This document shows, piece after piece, positions 7,508 to 14,233 of a DNA stretch of 19,164 bases. The position numbers were made by a program, and so were the translations under genes. Under the pieces are notes generated by a model. That model worked only from the letters and a program-made list of their open reading frames with translations, was not told the DNA's origin and did no database searches. Source of the stretch: Granulicella sp. (lineage in GTDB: Bacteria > Acidobacteriota > Terriglobia > Terriglobales > Acidobacteriaceae); NCBI GenBank assembly GCA_003133205.1, contig PKWK01000373.1, forward strand, positions 1 to 19,164, read 5' to 3'. Position 1 is the first letter of the stretch. The number at the start of each line of letters is the position of its first letter.

Positions 7508-7648
7508 CTATACAGTCAGGTTCTGCTCAGACGTGGCCGTCTTCCGCAGCACCATGCCATTGGCTTTAGCCCACGCATGTCCCCGCCAGATGCCGATAAG
7601 AGGGCCACCCGCAACTACAACAAACGCATAGATCATCGCACATTGCAT
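7508..7648 (-). CDS. small single-pass membrane protein, unknown function (46 aa)
   Basis: A short reading frame begins at ATG 7648 with AAAGGAG about 8 bases upstream, one of the clearest ribosome binding sites in the window. The peptide MQCAMIYAFVVVAGGPLIG begins with a hydrophobic stretch long enough to span the membrane or act as a signal anchor, followed by a basic, polar tail (WRGHAWAKANGMVLRKTATSEQNLTV). I do not recognise a family. A longer in-frame opening to 7759 exists, but its upstream part reads as non-coding. It lies 132 bases upstream of thrS and is separated from it by the 15-bp inverted repeat. The ribosome binding site and membrane-like composition argue that it is real; conservation is unknown. 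Confidence 0.55.
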   Translation of the reverse strand: MQCAMIYAFVVVAGGPLIGIWRGHAWAKANGMVLRKTATSEQNLTV

Positions 7649-7956
7649 AGCAATTTCTCCTTTGTTGTGACCTCGGCAGCTTGGGGGATGCCGAGTCGGA
7701 ACGGCGAGTGACACCAAGGCTTGTGGGCCTGCACCCATTCTTCCGGGTACTCCATTCACTATCGACCGGCAGTGCCTTTCTCCCCAATCCCACCTTCGCT
7801 CTCAGCCCGAACTTTCGCGGTACGGCAGTCCCACGTTGGTGTTAGGCCCGTCTCGTCGCCCCCGCGCCGTCGTTCTGGATAGGCCAGAATCTCCGTATCT
7901 GCCGTGCTTAACGCCACGGATTTAGAAACCTGCAGAAATATCCGGTCTTAAGATAG
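7649..7956. other. gene-poor stretch upstream of the small peptide gene
   Basis: About 300 bases without a convincing gene. It should hold the promoter of the minus-strand small-peptide gene, but no clear -35/-10 pair stands out. Two overlapping short minus-strand frames are open here, without a ribosome binding site or a recognisable protein. The right end runs into R2 palindromes. Confidence 0.4.
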
Positions 7957-8016
7957 GCCGGGACTTCAGTCCCGGCACAACGAGCCCCCACCCCCATGAG
8001 CTTTAGCCCCCGGGAC
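7957..8016. repeat. R2 palindromic repeats upstream of ICMT-like gene
   Basis: GCCGGGACTTCAGTCCCGGC (7957-7976) is a perfect palindrome with a TC centre, followed by GAGCTTTAGCCCCCGGG. The same GGCTTTAGCC-type core recurs in other intergenic regions of the window. Because an in-frame ATG at 7996 falls inside this element, I placed the start of the following gene at 8041. Confidence 0.55.
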
Positions 8017-8040
8017 ACCCTCGGACATACAATCATCCCC

Positions 8041-8601
8041 ATGCTCCAGACCATCGCCGTCGTGGAACTCATCCTGTGCTGGATCGCCTGGGCCCTGGCA
8101 TTTGTGAACGCCCGCAAACAGGCAGCCGGCCAGAAAAAGGTGGTCCGAGCCCCCGCCTCGTGGTGGGGCATCGCACTCGTGGCCGTAGGCTTCTTCCTTG
8201 TCATGGTCAACGTCCGGCCCTTGGGATTCCAGAAATCTACGCTGTCCTTGATCGCCTCCATGCTGCTCGCCCCGCCTTCGGTCGCGCTCGCGTGGGCGGC
8301 CACGCGCCATCTCGGCAAGCAATGGCGCTACGAAGCCGCGCTCACCGAGGATCACGACCTCATCCAAACCGGCCCCTACCGCCTGGTCCGCCACCCCATC
8401 TACGCCTCCATGTTGGGAATGCTGCTGGCGGCCGGAACCTGCCTCACCTGGTGGCCGATGTTTCTCGCCGGCGTGGCCTTCTTCCTCACCGGCACCGAAA
8501 TCCGCATCCACGCCGAGGAACGCCTCCTCGCCCAACGCTTCCAAACCACCTACGCCGCCTACCGCACCCGCGTCCCCGCCTACATCCCATTCCTCCGCTG
8601 A
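8041..8601 (+). CDS. isoprenylcysteine carboxyl methyltransferase (ICMT)-family membrane protein
   Basis: The 186-residue protein has four or five membrane segments and the C-terminal marks of the ICMT/PEMT-like methyltransferase family: a GPYRLVRHPIYASMLGML segment, then a hydrophobic hairpin, then EERLLAQRFQTTYAAYRTRVPAYIPFLR. In this family the RHPxY and EExxL/F...Y...VPxxIP regions bind S-adenosylmethionine at the membrane face. Bacterial members methylate varied and mostly unknown substrates; the name is by fold, not proven reaction. ATG 8041 is preferred to 7996 because the earlier one lies in an R2 repeat and the hydrophobic N-terminus begins at MLQTIAVVELIL. It appears to be transcribed alone. 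A second member of the family lies at 18004. Confidence 0.82.
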   Translation: MLQTIAVVELILCWIAWALAFVNARKQAAGQKKVVRAPASWWGIALVAVGFFLVMVNVRPLGFQKSTLSLIASMLLAPPSVALAWAATRHLGKQWRYEAALTEDHDLIQTGPYRLVRHPIYASMLGMLLAAGTCLTWWPMFLAGVAFFLTGTEIRIHAEERLLAQRFQTTYAAYRTRVPAYIPFLR

Positions 8602-8847
8602 CCGCGCCGCGAGCTAGCCATATCTATTAGATGGAGCCAGCAATTGCCAGGGATGTGGCACAGGCCAAACATCGAGACACCGTCAAAGCGCTGTAGTCTT
8701 TAGGAACTAGAGGATGTTGGAGACGCTTCGGACTGAATGCGGTTCTTAGCGGCTATCGCAGCGACAAAACTCAACACAAAACACCAAGGGGCTGGAGCTA
8801 TCAGGCGGAGCATGATCAGATTGGTAACGCTCAAGACTTCGCGGCTA
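8602..8847. other. gap with lower GC; possible tiny minus-strand frame
   Basis: The stretch is visibly less GC-rich than the flanks. The only candidate seen is a 37-codon minus-strand frame (ATG at 8813, stop at 8700-8702) encoding a hydrophobic start (MLRLIAPAPWCFVLSFVAA) and a serine-rich tail. It has no Shine-Dalgarno and is not claimed as a gene. No RNA gene or repeat is seen. Confidence 0.3.
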
Positions 8848-9279
8848 TTATGTAAGCCACCAGCGAAACGCAACGATGAAACTATCTACGCCTAGAGCAA
8901 GCAACAGGATCGCAGTAATTGAAAGCAGTATTACCGCCCGCCTCGGTCTCTTTATCCTCGTGACAAGATGGCGCCTATCAAGATAGATTCCTACGACCCA
9001 CCACCAGGAAATCGCGGCAGGAAGAAGCGCAAAATACTGTCTTGGCACTAAGAGATCCAGCAGTCTTGAAATGGGACGACCGATGATGTAGGCAGGGGAA
9101 TTGAGAACTGAAAACAGCATATCTGGTGTCTGATATGGCCACAGCGGCGCGCCTGAGTCCCACGCCATTCCCATCAACATGATGATGCGTTGATTGTGAA
9201 TGTCCCACACCATGAGCGCCGCGCTCAGAGACCCCATAACGATTGGAAGTAGAACTTTGTACGTTCGCCATATCCTCAT
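8848..9279 (-). CDS. hypothetical small membrane protein
   Basis: The 143-residue frame begins MRIWRTYKVLLPIVMGS with a basic N-terminus and a hydrophobic segment. Further hydrophobic stretches follow around YFALLPAAISWWWVVGIYL and RAVILLSITAILLLALGV, with a short C-terminal tail (RWWLT). Basic residues between segments (DRRHLVTRIKRPRR) give a plausible inside-positive topology with three or four passes. I do not recognise a family. The DNA is clearly lower in GC than the neighbours (29 of 60 bases in the line starting 8881), which suggests a gene acquired separately. No good ribosome binding site precedes ATG 9279. A competing minus-strand frame over the same bases lacks any coherent protein character. 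Confidence 0.6.
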   Translation of the reverse strand: MRIWRTYKVLLPIVMGSLSAALMVWDIHNQRIIMLMGMAWDSGAPLWPYQTPDMLFSVLNSPAYIIGRPISRLLDLLVPRQYFALLPAAISWWWVVGIYLDRRHLVTRIKRPRRAVILLSITAILLLALGVDSFIVAFRWWLT

Positions 9280-9419
9280 GATCTAGTGCCAGCCGCGCGT
9301 CGGATTATGAGCCGATCCAACGATACGCCCTCCAGTGTGGAGGAACGGGAACTGCCCCAAATACGGGTTACCGGTAACTTCCTCGGTTCTAAATCTCCGC
9401 GCACCAGGTTCCGTCCGAA

Positions 9420-11054
9420 TCACGACTCTCCCCGCACCTCACGCTGAAACGTACTGTTCCGCTCCGACTCCCGCACCACCGCCCGCCGCCGTCCCACCAG
9501 CAACTCCTGCGCGCTAATGCTCCCGCAGATCCGCCCCGTCTCGCGATCGATCACCGGCATGCTCATCACCCGAGTCGTCGCCATCTCCTCAGCGACCGCC
9601 CGGCAGGTCTCATCCGTATACGCGAACACCTCGGGCAGCTCCTCATCCACACCGCCGATCGCCTCTCCCGCCGCCACCTCGGTCATCACCTCCGCCACGC
9701 CCACCATCTCCAGCGGATCCACACCATACTCGCGCGACAGGTGATATCCGCGACGGCTCAGCTTCTCCGTCAGAATCGATCGCGGCATCACCAGCGACGT
9801 CACCAGGTAGGACGCCGTACACGCCAGCGCCAGCGGCAGCAGCGCGGGCAGCGCATGGGTCAACTCCAGCGAGAAAAGAATCGCCGTCAGCGGCACGCCC
9901 AGCGAGCCCGACAGCATCGCGCCCATCCCCATCAGCGCCCACACCGCCTGCGTCTCGCCCGGCATGTGCGCCACCCGAGCCGCCGTCTCCCCGATGGCCG
10001 CGCCAATCATCAGCAACGGCGCCAGCACGCCGCCCGACGTTCCCGAACTCAGCGAGAACGCCCACATCAGCGACTTCGCCACCAGCAATCCAAGCAGCAG
10101 ACCCAGCGGCGCATTCCCGCGCAGCAACTCGGCAATATTGTCGTACCCCACGCCGAGCCCGCGCGGAAAGAAAATCCCACCCACTCCGATTCCGATCCCG
10201 CCAATCGCCGGCCACCACATCCAGTGCACACGCAGCCGGCCGCAAAAATGTTCAAACGCGTCCTCGAATCCGTACATCATGCGACTCAGCCCAGCCGCCG
10301 CGAAGCCCACCAGAATCCCCAACGGTCCCGCCACCAGCATCATCGGCCACAAGTTAATCGCGCCGTGCAGTTCCACCGGAAAGATCGGCCCCGCCCCCAG
10401 CCAACTGATGCGCAACGCGCCCGCCGCGACGCTGGCCACCGCCACCGGGATCAGCGAGCGCGGCCGCCACTCGAACAGCAGCAACTCCACCGCCAGCAGA
10501 ATCGCCGCCATCGGAGCGGCAAATGTCGCCGACATACCCGCCGCCGCGCCCGCCACCAGCAGCGTGGTCCGTTCCGCATCGGTCAGCTTCAGCCACTGCG
10601 CCACCAGCGAGCCGAACGCTCCGCCGGTCATGATGATCGGTCCCTCCGCCCCAAACGGCCCACCCGAGCCAATCGCGATCGCCGCCGAAAGTGGCTTCAA
10701 GATCGCGACCAGTGGATCGACGCGCGCGCCGCGCAGCAGGATCGCCTCAATCGCCTCGGGAATTCCGTGCCCGCGAATCTTGTCCGATCCATAGTGCGCG
10801 ATGAACCCCACCAGCAGCCCGCCAACCACCGGCACCAGCGGCATGATCCACGGCGAAAGCGGCGACCCGGCAGGCCCAACCATCGCCAGGCTCAGCCGAT
10901 GGTAGTAGAAGAGGTTGGTCATGAACGCAATCGCACGCAGCAGCGCCACCGCCAACCCGGCCGCGCCCACACCGATCAGCAGCGCCACCCCGGTCAGCAG
11001 CCATACCCTTCGATTTACCGTGAAGTCGCGCAAAGCTGACGGCTTGGCCCTCAT
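9420..11054 (-). CDS. ClC-family chloride channel/transporter with C-terminal CBS region
   Basis: The 544-residue protein has the ClC membrane domain (about 15-430) and a C-terminal cytoplasmic region with CBS-like sequence (VAEVMTEV...TRVMSMPVIDRETGRICGSISAQELL). Signature loops are visible: GHGIPEA (GSGIP in E. coli ClC-ec1), GAEGP with the gating glutamate Glu137, and SGGVLAP (GxFxP loop). The anion-coordinating serine of GSGIP is His96 here. In FAAPMAAILLAVELLLFE the first of the paired E202/E203 glutamates is kept, while the position of the internal proton glutamate (E203) seems to be Leu. Selectivity and channel versus exchanger mode are therefore uncertain. The start ATG overlaps the marR stop (ATGA), so the two form one operon. 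Confidence 0.92.
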   Translation of the reverse strand: MRAKPSALRDFTVNRRVWLLTGVALLIGVGAAGLAVALLRAIAFMTNLFYYHRLSLAMVGPAGSPLSPWIMPLVPVVGGLLVGFIAHYGSDKIRGHGIPEAIEAILLRGARVDPLVAILKPLSAAIAIGSGGPFGAEGPIIMTGGAFGSLVAQWLKLTDAERTTLLVAGAAAGMSATFAAPMAAILLAVELLLFEWRPRSLIPVAVASVAAGALRISWLGAGPIFPVELHGAINLWPMMLVAGPLGILVGFAAAGLSRMMYGFEDAFEHFCGRLRVHWMWWPAIGGIGIGVGGIFFPRGLGVGYDNIAELLRGNAPLGLLLGLLVAKSLMWAFSLSSGTSGGVLAPLLMIGAAIGETAARVAHMPGETQAVWALMGMGAMLSGSLGVPLTAILFSLELTHALPALLPLALACTASYLVTSLVMPRSILTEKLSRRGYHLSREYGVDPLEMVGVAEVMTEVAAGEAIGGVDEELPEVFAYTDETCRAVAEEMATTRVMSMPVIDRETGRICGSISAQELLVGRRRAVVRESERNSTFQREVRGES

Positions 11055-11506
11055 TCCCCGCCCACTCCCGCACCGTCGCGCGCATGCGTGCGGATGCGCC
11101 GCAAAGCCTTTGCCAGTCGCGGCGCCAGCTCATTCAACTCCCGCGCATGATTGTCTGCAAGCCTGCGCAGCACCCGCTCACCCTTGGGCGTCACTCGCAA
11201 AATAGCCCGCCGCCGATCGACCGGATCAGCGGTTCGAACCAGCAGCCCTTCGCGCTCCGATCGGTTCACTAACTCAACCACGCTGTGATGCCGCAGACTC
11301 AGTCGCTGCGCAGCATACGCGATCGTCACCGTCTCGCCCTCCGGCGCGCCCGCCACCTGCAACAGGAGCTGGTGCTGCTGCGGCTGCAATCCCGCCTCCG
11401 TCGCCGCGCATTCGCTGAAGTGAAGAAACTGGCGCAGCTCATAACGAAACTCAGCTAAAGTCCTAAGTAGCAAATGGGATTCCGATGGCTTCGATCGAGC
11501 ACTCAT
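11051..11506 (-). CDS. MarR-family transcriptional regulator, probable autoregulator of the ClC operon
   Basis: The 151-residue protein has a MarR winged helix: recognition region around TIAYAAQRLSLRHHSVVELVNRSEREGLLVR, wing with DPVDRRRAILRVTPKGERVL, and flanking dimerisation helices. The DxRR wing motif is typical of the family. I chose ATG 11506 rather than TTG 11536 because the earlier start lies inside a perfect 25-bp palindrome that looks like an operator, and the protein from MSARSK has normal MarR length. No Shine-Dalgarno precedes this ATG. A TACGAT -10 ends 6 bases before it, so the mRNA may be leaderless. Its stop overlaps the clc start, so it probably controls its own expression and that of the ClC gene. 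The inducer is unknown. Confidence 0.88.
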   Translation of the reverse strand: MSARSKPSESHLLLRTLAEFRYELRQFLHFSECAATEAGLQPQQHQLLLQVAGAPEGETVTIAYAAQRLSLRHHSVVELVNRSEREGLLVRTADPVDRRRAILRVTPKGERVLRRLADNHARELNELAPRLAKALRRIRTHARDGAGVGGE

Positions 11507-11531
11507 ATTTATATCGTAATACGATATAAAT
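11507..11531. promoter_or_regulatory. perfect 25-bp palindrome abutting the marR start codon: probable MarR operator
   Basis: Arms ATTTATATCGTA and TACGATATAAAT are exact inverse complements around a single central A. This AT-rich site stands out in GC-rich DNA and touches the marR ATG. MarR dimers typically bind such palindromes over their own promoter. Confidence 0.8.
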
Positions 11532-11543
11532 CCCAAAGCAAGC
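11515..11543 (-). promoter_or_regulatory. candidate marR-clc promoter overlapping the operator
   Basis: On the minus strand TTGCTT, a 17-base spacer and TACGAT form a weak -35/-10 pair. The -10 lies within the palindrome and ends 6 bases before the ATG at 11506, which would place the transcription start at or next to the A of ATG (leaderless mRNA). Bound MarR would block it. Confidence 0.4.
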
Positions 11544-11571
11544 CGACAGACTTCAAGTTCCCATACAAGCT

Positions 11572-11610
11572 GGGTGGCCCATCCTTTCCGGCTTCATCGG
11601 AAAGGGTGGG
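11572..11610. repeat. R1 palindromic repeat copy, intergenic
   Basis: It starts GGGTGGCCCATCC and ends GGAAAGGGTGGG; TTTCC and GGAAA form the inner stem around GGCTTCATC. Its ends resemble the R1 copies in thrS and folC. Confidence 0.55.
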
Positions 11611-11638
11611 TTATCGCGCTATGCGCGACCGCCTTTTT

Positions 11639-11682
11639 GTTTCCCATTCCACAGCGCCCCCCTTCGTTTCCCATTCCATAGC
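11639..11682. repeat. two direct repeats of a 17-mer, 27-base period
   Basis: GTTTCCCATTCCACAGC (11639-11655) and GTTTCCCATTCCATAGC (11666-11682) differ at one position. Possible regulator half-sites or a small duplication; no further units are seen. Confidence 0.45.
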
Positions 11683-11753
11683 CCAGCGAAGGAATCTGCT
11701 TTCGCCTTGGCACTTGCTTTTGCCTCTGCAACCAAGTAAGCCAAGGCTGGTAG

Positions 11754-11824
11754 CCCGAGGCTTTAGCCTCAGGTCTCCTTGGCCCTCTCGCGCCCCGAAG
11801 ATGAAAGGGGGTTTTAACCCCTGG
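11754..11824. repeat. two R2 palindromes upstream of folC
   Basis: CCCGAGGCTTTAGCCTCAGG (11754-11773) and AGGGGGTTTTAACCCCTGG (11806-11824) share the central TTTAR palindromic core with flanking GC arms, as in the other R2 copies. Confidence 0.5.
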
Positions 11825-11883
11825 AGTATGCCCTCTTCCGTCCGCCCGTCCCCGTCCACCCCCCGGCAATCTAAAATAGCCTC

Positions 11884-13392
11884 ATGTCCTTTGCCGCAGC
11901 GGTCGATCATCTGCACGCCCTCACCCAGGAGCTTGCCCCCACTGCATCCGCGCCGCGCCGCAAGTTCGACCTCGCCCACATCCGCATCCTCGCCGCCGCA
12001 CTCGGCGACCCGCAGCAGCAGTTCCCCTCGATCCTCATTGCCGGAACCAACGGCAAAGGCAGCACCGCCGCCACCCTCGCCAGCATCCTCGCCGCCGCCG
12101 GCTACCGCACCGCCCTCTACACCTCGCCCCACCTCACCCGCGTAACCGAGCGCATCCGCACCTCCGAACCCAACCTCCCCTCTTGTCATTCTGACCCTGA
12201 GCATCGCGAAGGGGAAGAACCCCCGCATTTTGCCCGGAGCGCCCCGACGTTCCAAGGACCACCCCATCCAACAACCTCTCTCCACGAAATCCCAGAAGAA
12301 GCCTTCGCCCGCCTCTACTTCCAGGTCGACGAAACCGCCCAGCGCCTCGTCTCCGAAGGCCAACTCCCGCACCATCCCAGCTTCTTCGAGTCCCTCACCG
12401 CGCTCGCCTTCCTCTACTTCGCCGAGTGCAAAGTCGACATCGCCATCCTCGAAGTCGGCATGGGCGGCCGCCTCGACGCCACCAACATCGTCGAGCCCCT
12501 CCTCTCCGTCATCACCGACATCGCGCTCGACCACCAGGACTACCTCGGCCACACCATCGCCGAAATCGCCCGTGAAAAGGCCGGAATCCTCCGCCCCAAC
12601 GGCACCCTCATCACCCTCCCCCAGCATCCCGAGGCCAACCAGGCCATCGGCGAAGCCGCCATCGCCCTCAACGTCCACGGCATCAACGCCGCCGACTACC
12701 TACCTGGCCGCAACTTCGCCCCCGTACCCGAGGACACACCGGGTGCCCCATTCATGACGCAGTCTCTTCGCGGCATGGGTGGGGTCCTCGCTCCCAACCA
12801 CTACGACCTGACCCTCGACAACGAGCCCCTCAAAATCCGCTCGCCGCTCCCCGGCGAGCACCAGCAACGCAACATCGCCCTCGCCATCGCCACCGCAATC
12901 GAACTACGCAACAAAAATCGTTACAACATCGCAAACGCCGCAATTGAAGCTGGAATCGCCAACACCCAATGGCCCGGCCGCCTCGAATTCCTGCCCCCCA
13001 ACCTGCTGCTCGACGTAGCCCACAACCCCGCCGGCGCATGGACGCTCCGCGCCGCCATCGCCACCCTTCCCGAGAGCCAGCCGCGCACCCTCATCTTCAG
13101 TTGCCTGCGCGACAAGGACCTCCGCGAGATGGCGCAGATCCTCTTCCCGCTCTTCGACTCGACCGCCGGCCGCCCACTCGACCACATCGTCCTCGCCCCC
13201 ATCCACAACCCGCGCGCCGCCAGCCTCGACGATCTGCTGAACGCCGCGCGCGCCCTCGACGTCCCCGCACGCGCCGCGCAAGGCCCAGCCGAAGCCCTCG
13301 CCCTGGCCCAAAGCCTCACTCCGCCGGACGGCCTGATCCTCGCAACCGGCTCCATCTACCTCGTAGGCGCCCTCCGCGAGGCGGCCCAATGA
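11884..13392 (+). CDS. folC: folylpolyglutamate / dihydrofolate synthase (FolC) with two repeat-encoded insertions
   Basis: The 502-residue Mur-ligase-family enzyme adds glutamate to folates (and may make dihydrofolate from dihydropteroate). Visible marks: P-loop GTNGKGS at 54-60, SPHLTRVTERIR, EVGMGGRLDATNIV, TDIALDHQDYLGHTIAEIAREKAGI, and C-terminal domain LLDVAHNPAGAW. Family members are commonly about 420-440 residues. The excess is explained by two insertions: about residues 95-136 (SEPNLPSCHSDPEHRE...), containing repeat R4, and about 283-303 (EDTPGAPFMTQSLRGMGG), containing repeat R1. Both sit in loops outside the catalytic motifs, so activity is probably retained. ATG 11884 gives a normal N-terminus (SFAAAVDHLHAL); no strong Shine-Dalgarno is visible. 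Its stop overlaps the plsC start. Confidence 0.94.
   Translation: MSFAAAVDHLHALTQELAPTASAPRRKFDLAHIRILAAALGDPQQQFPSILIAGTNGKGSTAATLASILAAAGYRTALYTSPHLTRVTERIRTSEPNLPSCHSDPEHREGEEPPHFARSAPTFQGPPHPTTSLHEIPEEAFARLYFQVDETAQRLVSEGQLPHHPSFFESLTALAFLYFAECKVDIAILEVGMGGRLDATNIVEPLLSVITDIALDHQDYLGHTIAEIAREKAGILRPNGTLITLPQHPEANQAIGEAAIALNVHGINAADYLPGRNFAPVPEDTPGAPFMTQSLRGMGGVLAPNHYDLTLDNEPLKIRSPLPGEHQQRNIALAIATAIELRNKNRYNIANAAIEAGIANTQWPGRLEFLPPNLLLDVAHNPAGAWTLRAAIATLPESQPRTLIFSCLRDKDLREMAQILFPLFDSTAGRPLDHIVLAPIHNPRAASLDDLLNAARALDVPARAAQGPAEALALAQSLTPPDGLILATGSIYLVGALREAAQ
12183..12232. repeat. R4 repeat copy inside folC
   Basis: It starts TTGTCATTCTGACC, has a GCGAAGGGGAAGAACC middle and ends CCCCGCATTTTG; the shorter copy at 15021-15057 shares both ends and the middle. 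It is read in-frame and gives a Cys/His/Glu-rich loop in FolC. Confidence 0.65.
12741..12787. repeat. R1 repeat copy inside folC
   Basis: It starts GGGTGCCCCATTCATGAC and ends ATGGGTGGGGTCC, closely matching the thrS copy (7184-7226) at both boundaries but with a different middle. It is translated in-frame into the GAPFMTQSLRGMGGV loop. Confidence 0.65.
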
Positions 13393-14204
13393 CCTCGATG
13401 CCACCCGCAACCAACACTTTCGAACCTCGGACCTCGAACCTCGAACCTCCGCACCACCCCATTCCAGCCCACCTCCGCTACCTCACCAAGTTCGTCTGCA
13501 TTCCGCTGATGGCGATCGCCACCGCCTTCTTCGGCTGCATCTCCCTCCTCTGCGGCCTTTGGGACAGCTCCGGTCGCCAACAGCACTTTGTCGCGGGCCT
13601 CTGGGCCAGAACCATGCTGCGCCTCGCATTCTCCCCCGTCCGCATCGTCGGAGCGGAGAAGCTGCGGCCCTCCGAAGTCGCCGTATATGCCTCAAACCAT
13701 TTGAGTTACATGGACACACCAGTCCTCTTCGCCAAGCTCCCGTTCCAGTTCCGCATCCTCGCAAAGCTGGGGCTTTGGAAGGTCCCGTTTGTCGGCTGGT
13801 ACCTCAAACGCTCGGGCCAGGTGCCGATCGACTCGCGCAGCTCCCGCTCGGCCGTCGCCGGTCTGTTGCGCGGGGTCGCGGTGCTCAAGGCTGGAACGCC
13901 GCTCGTCCTGTTCCCGGAAGGCAAGCGAAGCCCGGACGGCCACATGCAGGTCGCTGCCTCCGGCTGCGCCTTCATGGCCATCCGTGCCGGCGTTCCGCTC
14001 ATCCCTCTGGCCCTCATCGGCACCTATGAACTCCTGCCAATTCATGTATATAGCCTCCGCCCGCGACCCCTGATGATCATCGTCGGCGACCCCATTTCCA
14101 CCGAAGGCCTCACCACCAAGGACGCCGACGCCCTCACCGCCCGCCTCTACGACGAGATCGGCAAGATGTACTATCAATACTCAGATTTCTCGCCAATTGC
14201 TTAG
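13389..14204 (+). CDS. plsC: lysophospholipid acyltransferase (PlsC family)
   Basis: The 271-residue protein is a 1-acyl-sn-glycerol-3-phosphate acyltransferase-type enzyme, acting in phospholipid synthesis at the inner membrane. It has the catalytic HX4D motif NHLSYMD (His104, Asp109), the substrate-binding FPEGKRS motif (from Phe175; FPEGTRS in most), and the VPLIPLALIGTYELLP block. A hydrophobic anchor lies at about residues 35-58 (FVCIPLMAIATAFFGCISLL). The start ATG overlaps the folC stop (ATGA), indicating coupling. Residues about 10-20 (TFEPRTSNLEP) come from repeat R3, so the extreme N-terminus is repeat-derived. An alternative start after the repeat is not apparent, as no ATG is available before the membrane anchor. 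Exact acyl acceptor is not determinable. Confidence 0.9.
   Translation: MTSMPPATNTFEPRTSNLEPPHHPIPAHLRYLTKFVCIPLMAIATAFFGCISLLCGLWDSSGRQQHFVAGLWARTMLRLAFSPVRIVGAEKLRPSEVAVYASNHLSYMDTPVLFAKLPFQFRILAKLGLWKVPFVGWYLKRSGQVPIDSRSSRSAVAGLLRGVAVLKAGTPLVLFPEGKRSPDGHMQVAASGCAFMAIRAGVPLIPLALIGTYELLPIHVYSLRPRPLMIIVGDPISTEGLTTKDADALTARLYDEIGKMYYQYSDFSPIA
13421..13449. repeat. R3 microrepeat copy at the plsC N-terminus
   Basis: It holds three near-identical units of CGAACCTCGGAC/CGAACCT type. It is translated in-frame, giving FEPRTSNLEP, very close to the EPRTPNLEP peptide encoded by the copy in hyfG. Confidence 0.7.
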
Positions 14205-14233
14205 CTCCACTGACCACTTACCACTTCTCCTTT

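Larger units (their letters stand above)
11532..11883. other. repeat-rich divergent intergenic region marR / folC
   Basis: About 350 bases with no supported gene. It contains an R1 copy (11572-11610), a tandem pair of near-identical 17-mers GTTTCCCATTCCAYAGC (11639-11655 and 11666-11682), and R2 palindromes (11754-11773 and 11806-11824). The first of these R2 elements is nested between CCAAGG and CCTTGG (11741-11782). The folC promoter should be here but no clear -35/-10 pair is seen. Confidence 0.5.

Noticed and set aside
7674..7759. Short minus-strand frames upstream of the 46-residue peptide gene (e.g. MEYPEEWVQAHKPW)
   Set aside because: No ribosome binding site and no recognisable protein character; overlapping frames are equally open by chance.
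9741..11039. 432-codon plus-strand reading frame
   Set aside because: It is antisense to the clear ClC gene; the product is Arg/Gln/His-rich without domains, as expected for a high-GC shadow frame.
11611..12678. 355-codon minus-strand reading frame
   Set aside because: It crosses from the repeat-rich gap into folC antisense; Gly/Glu-rich with no domain.
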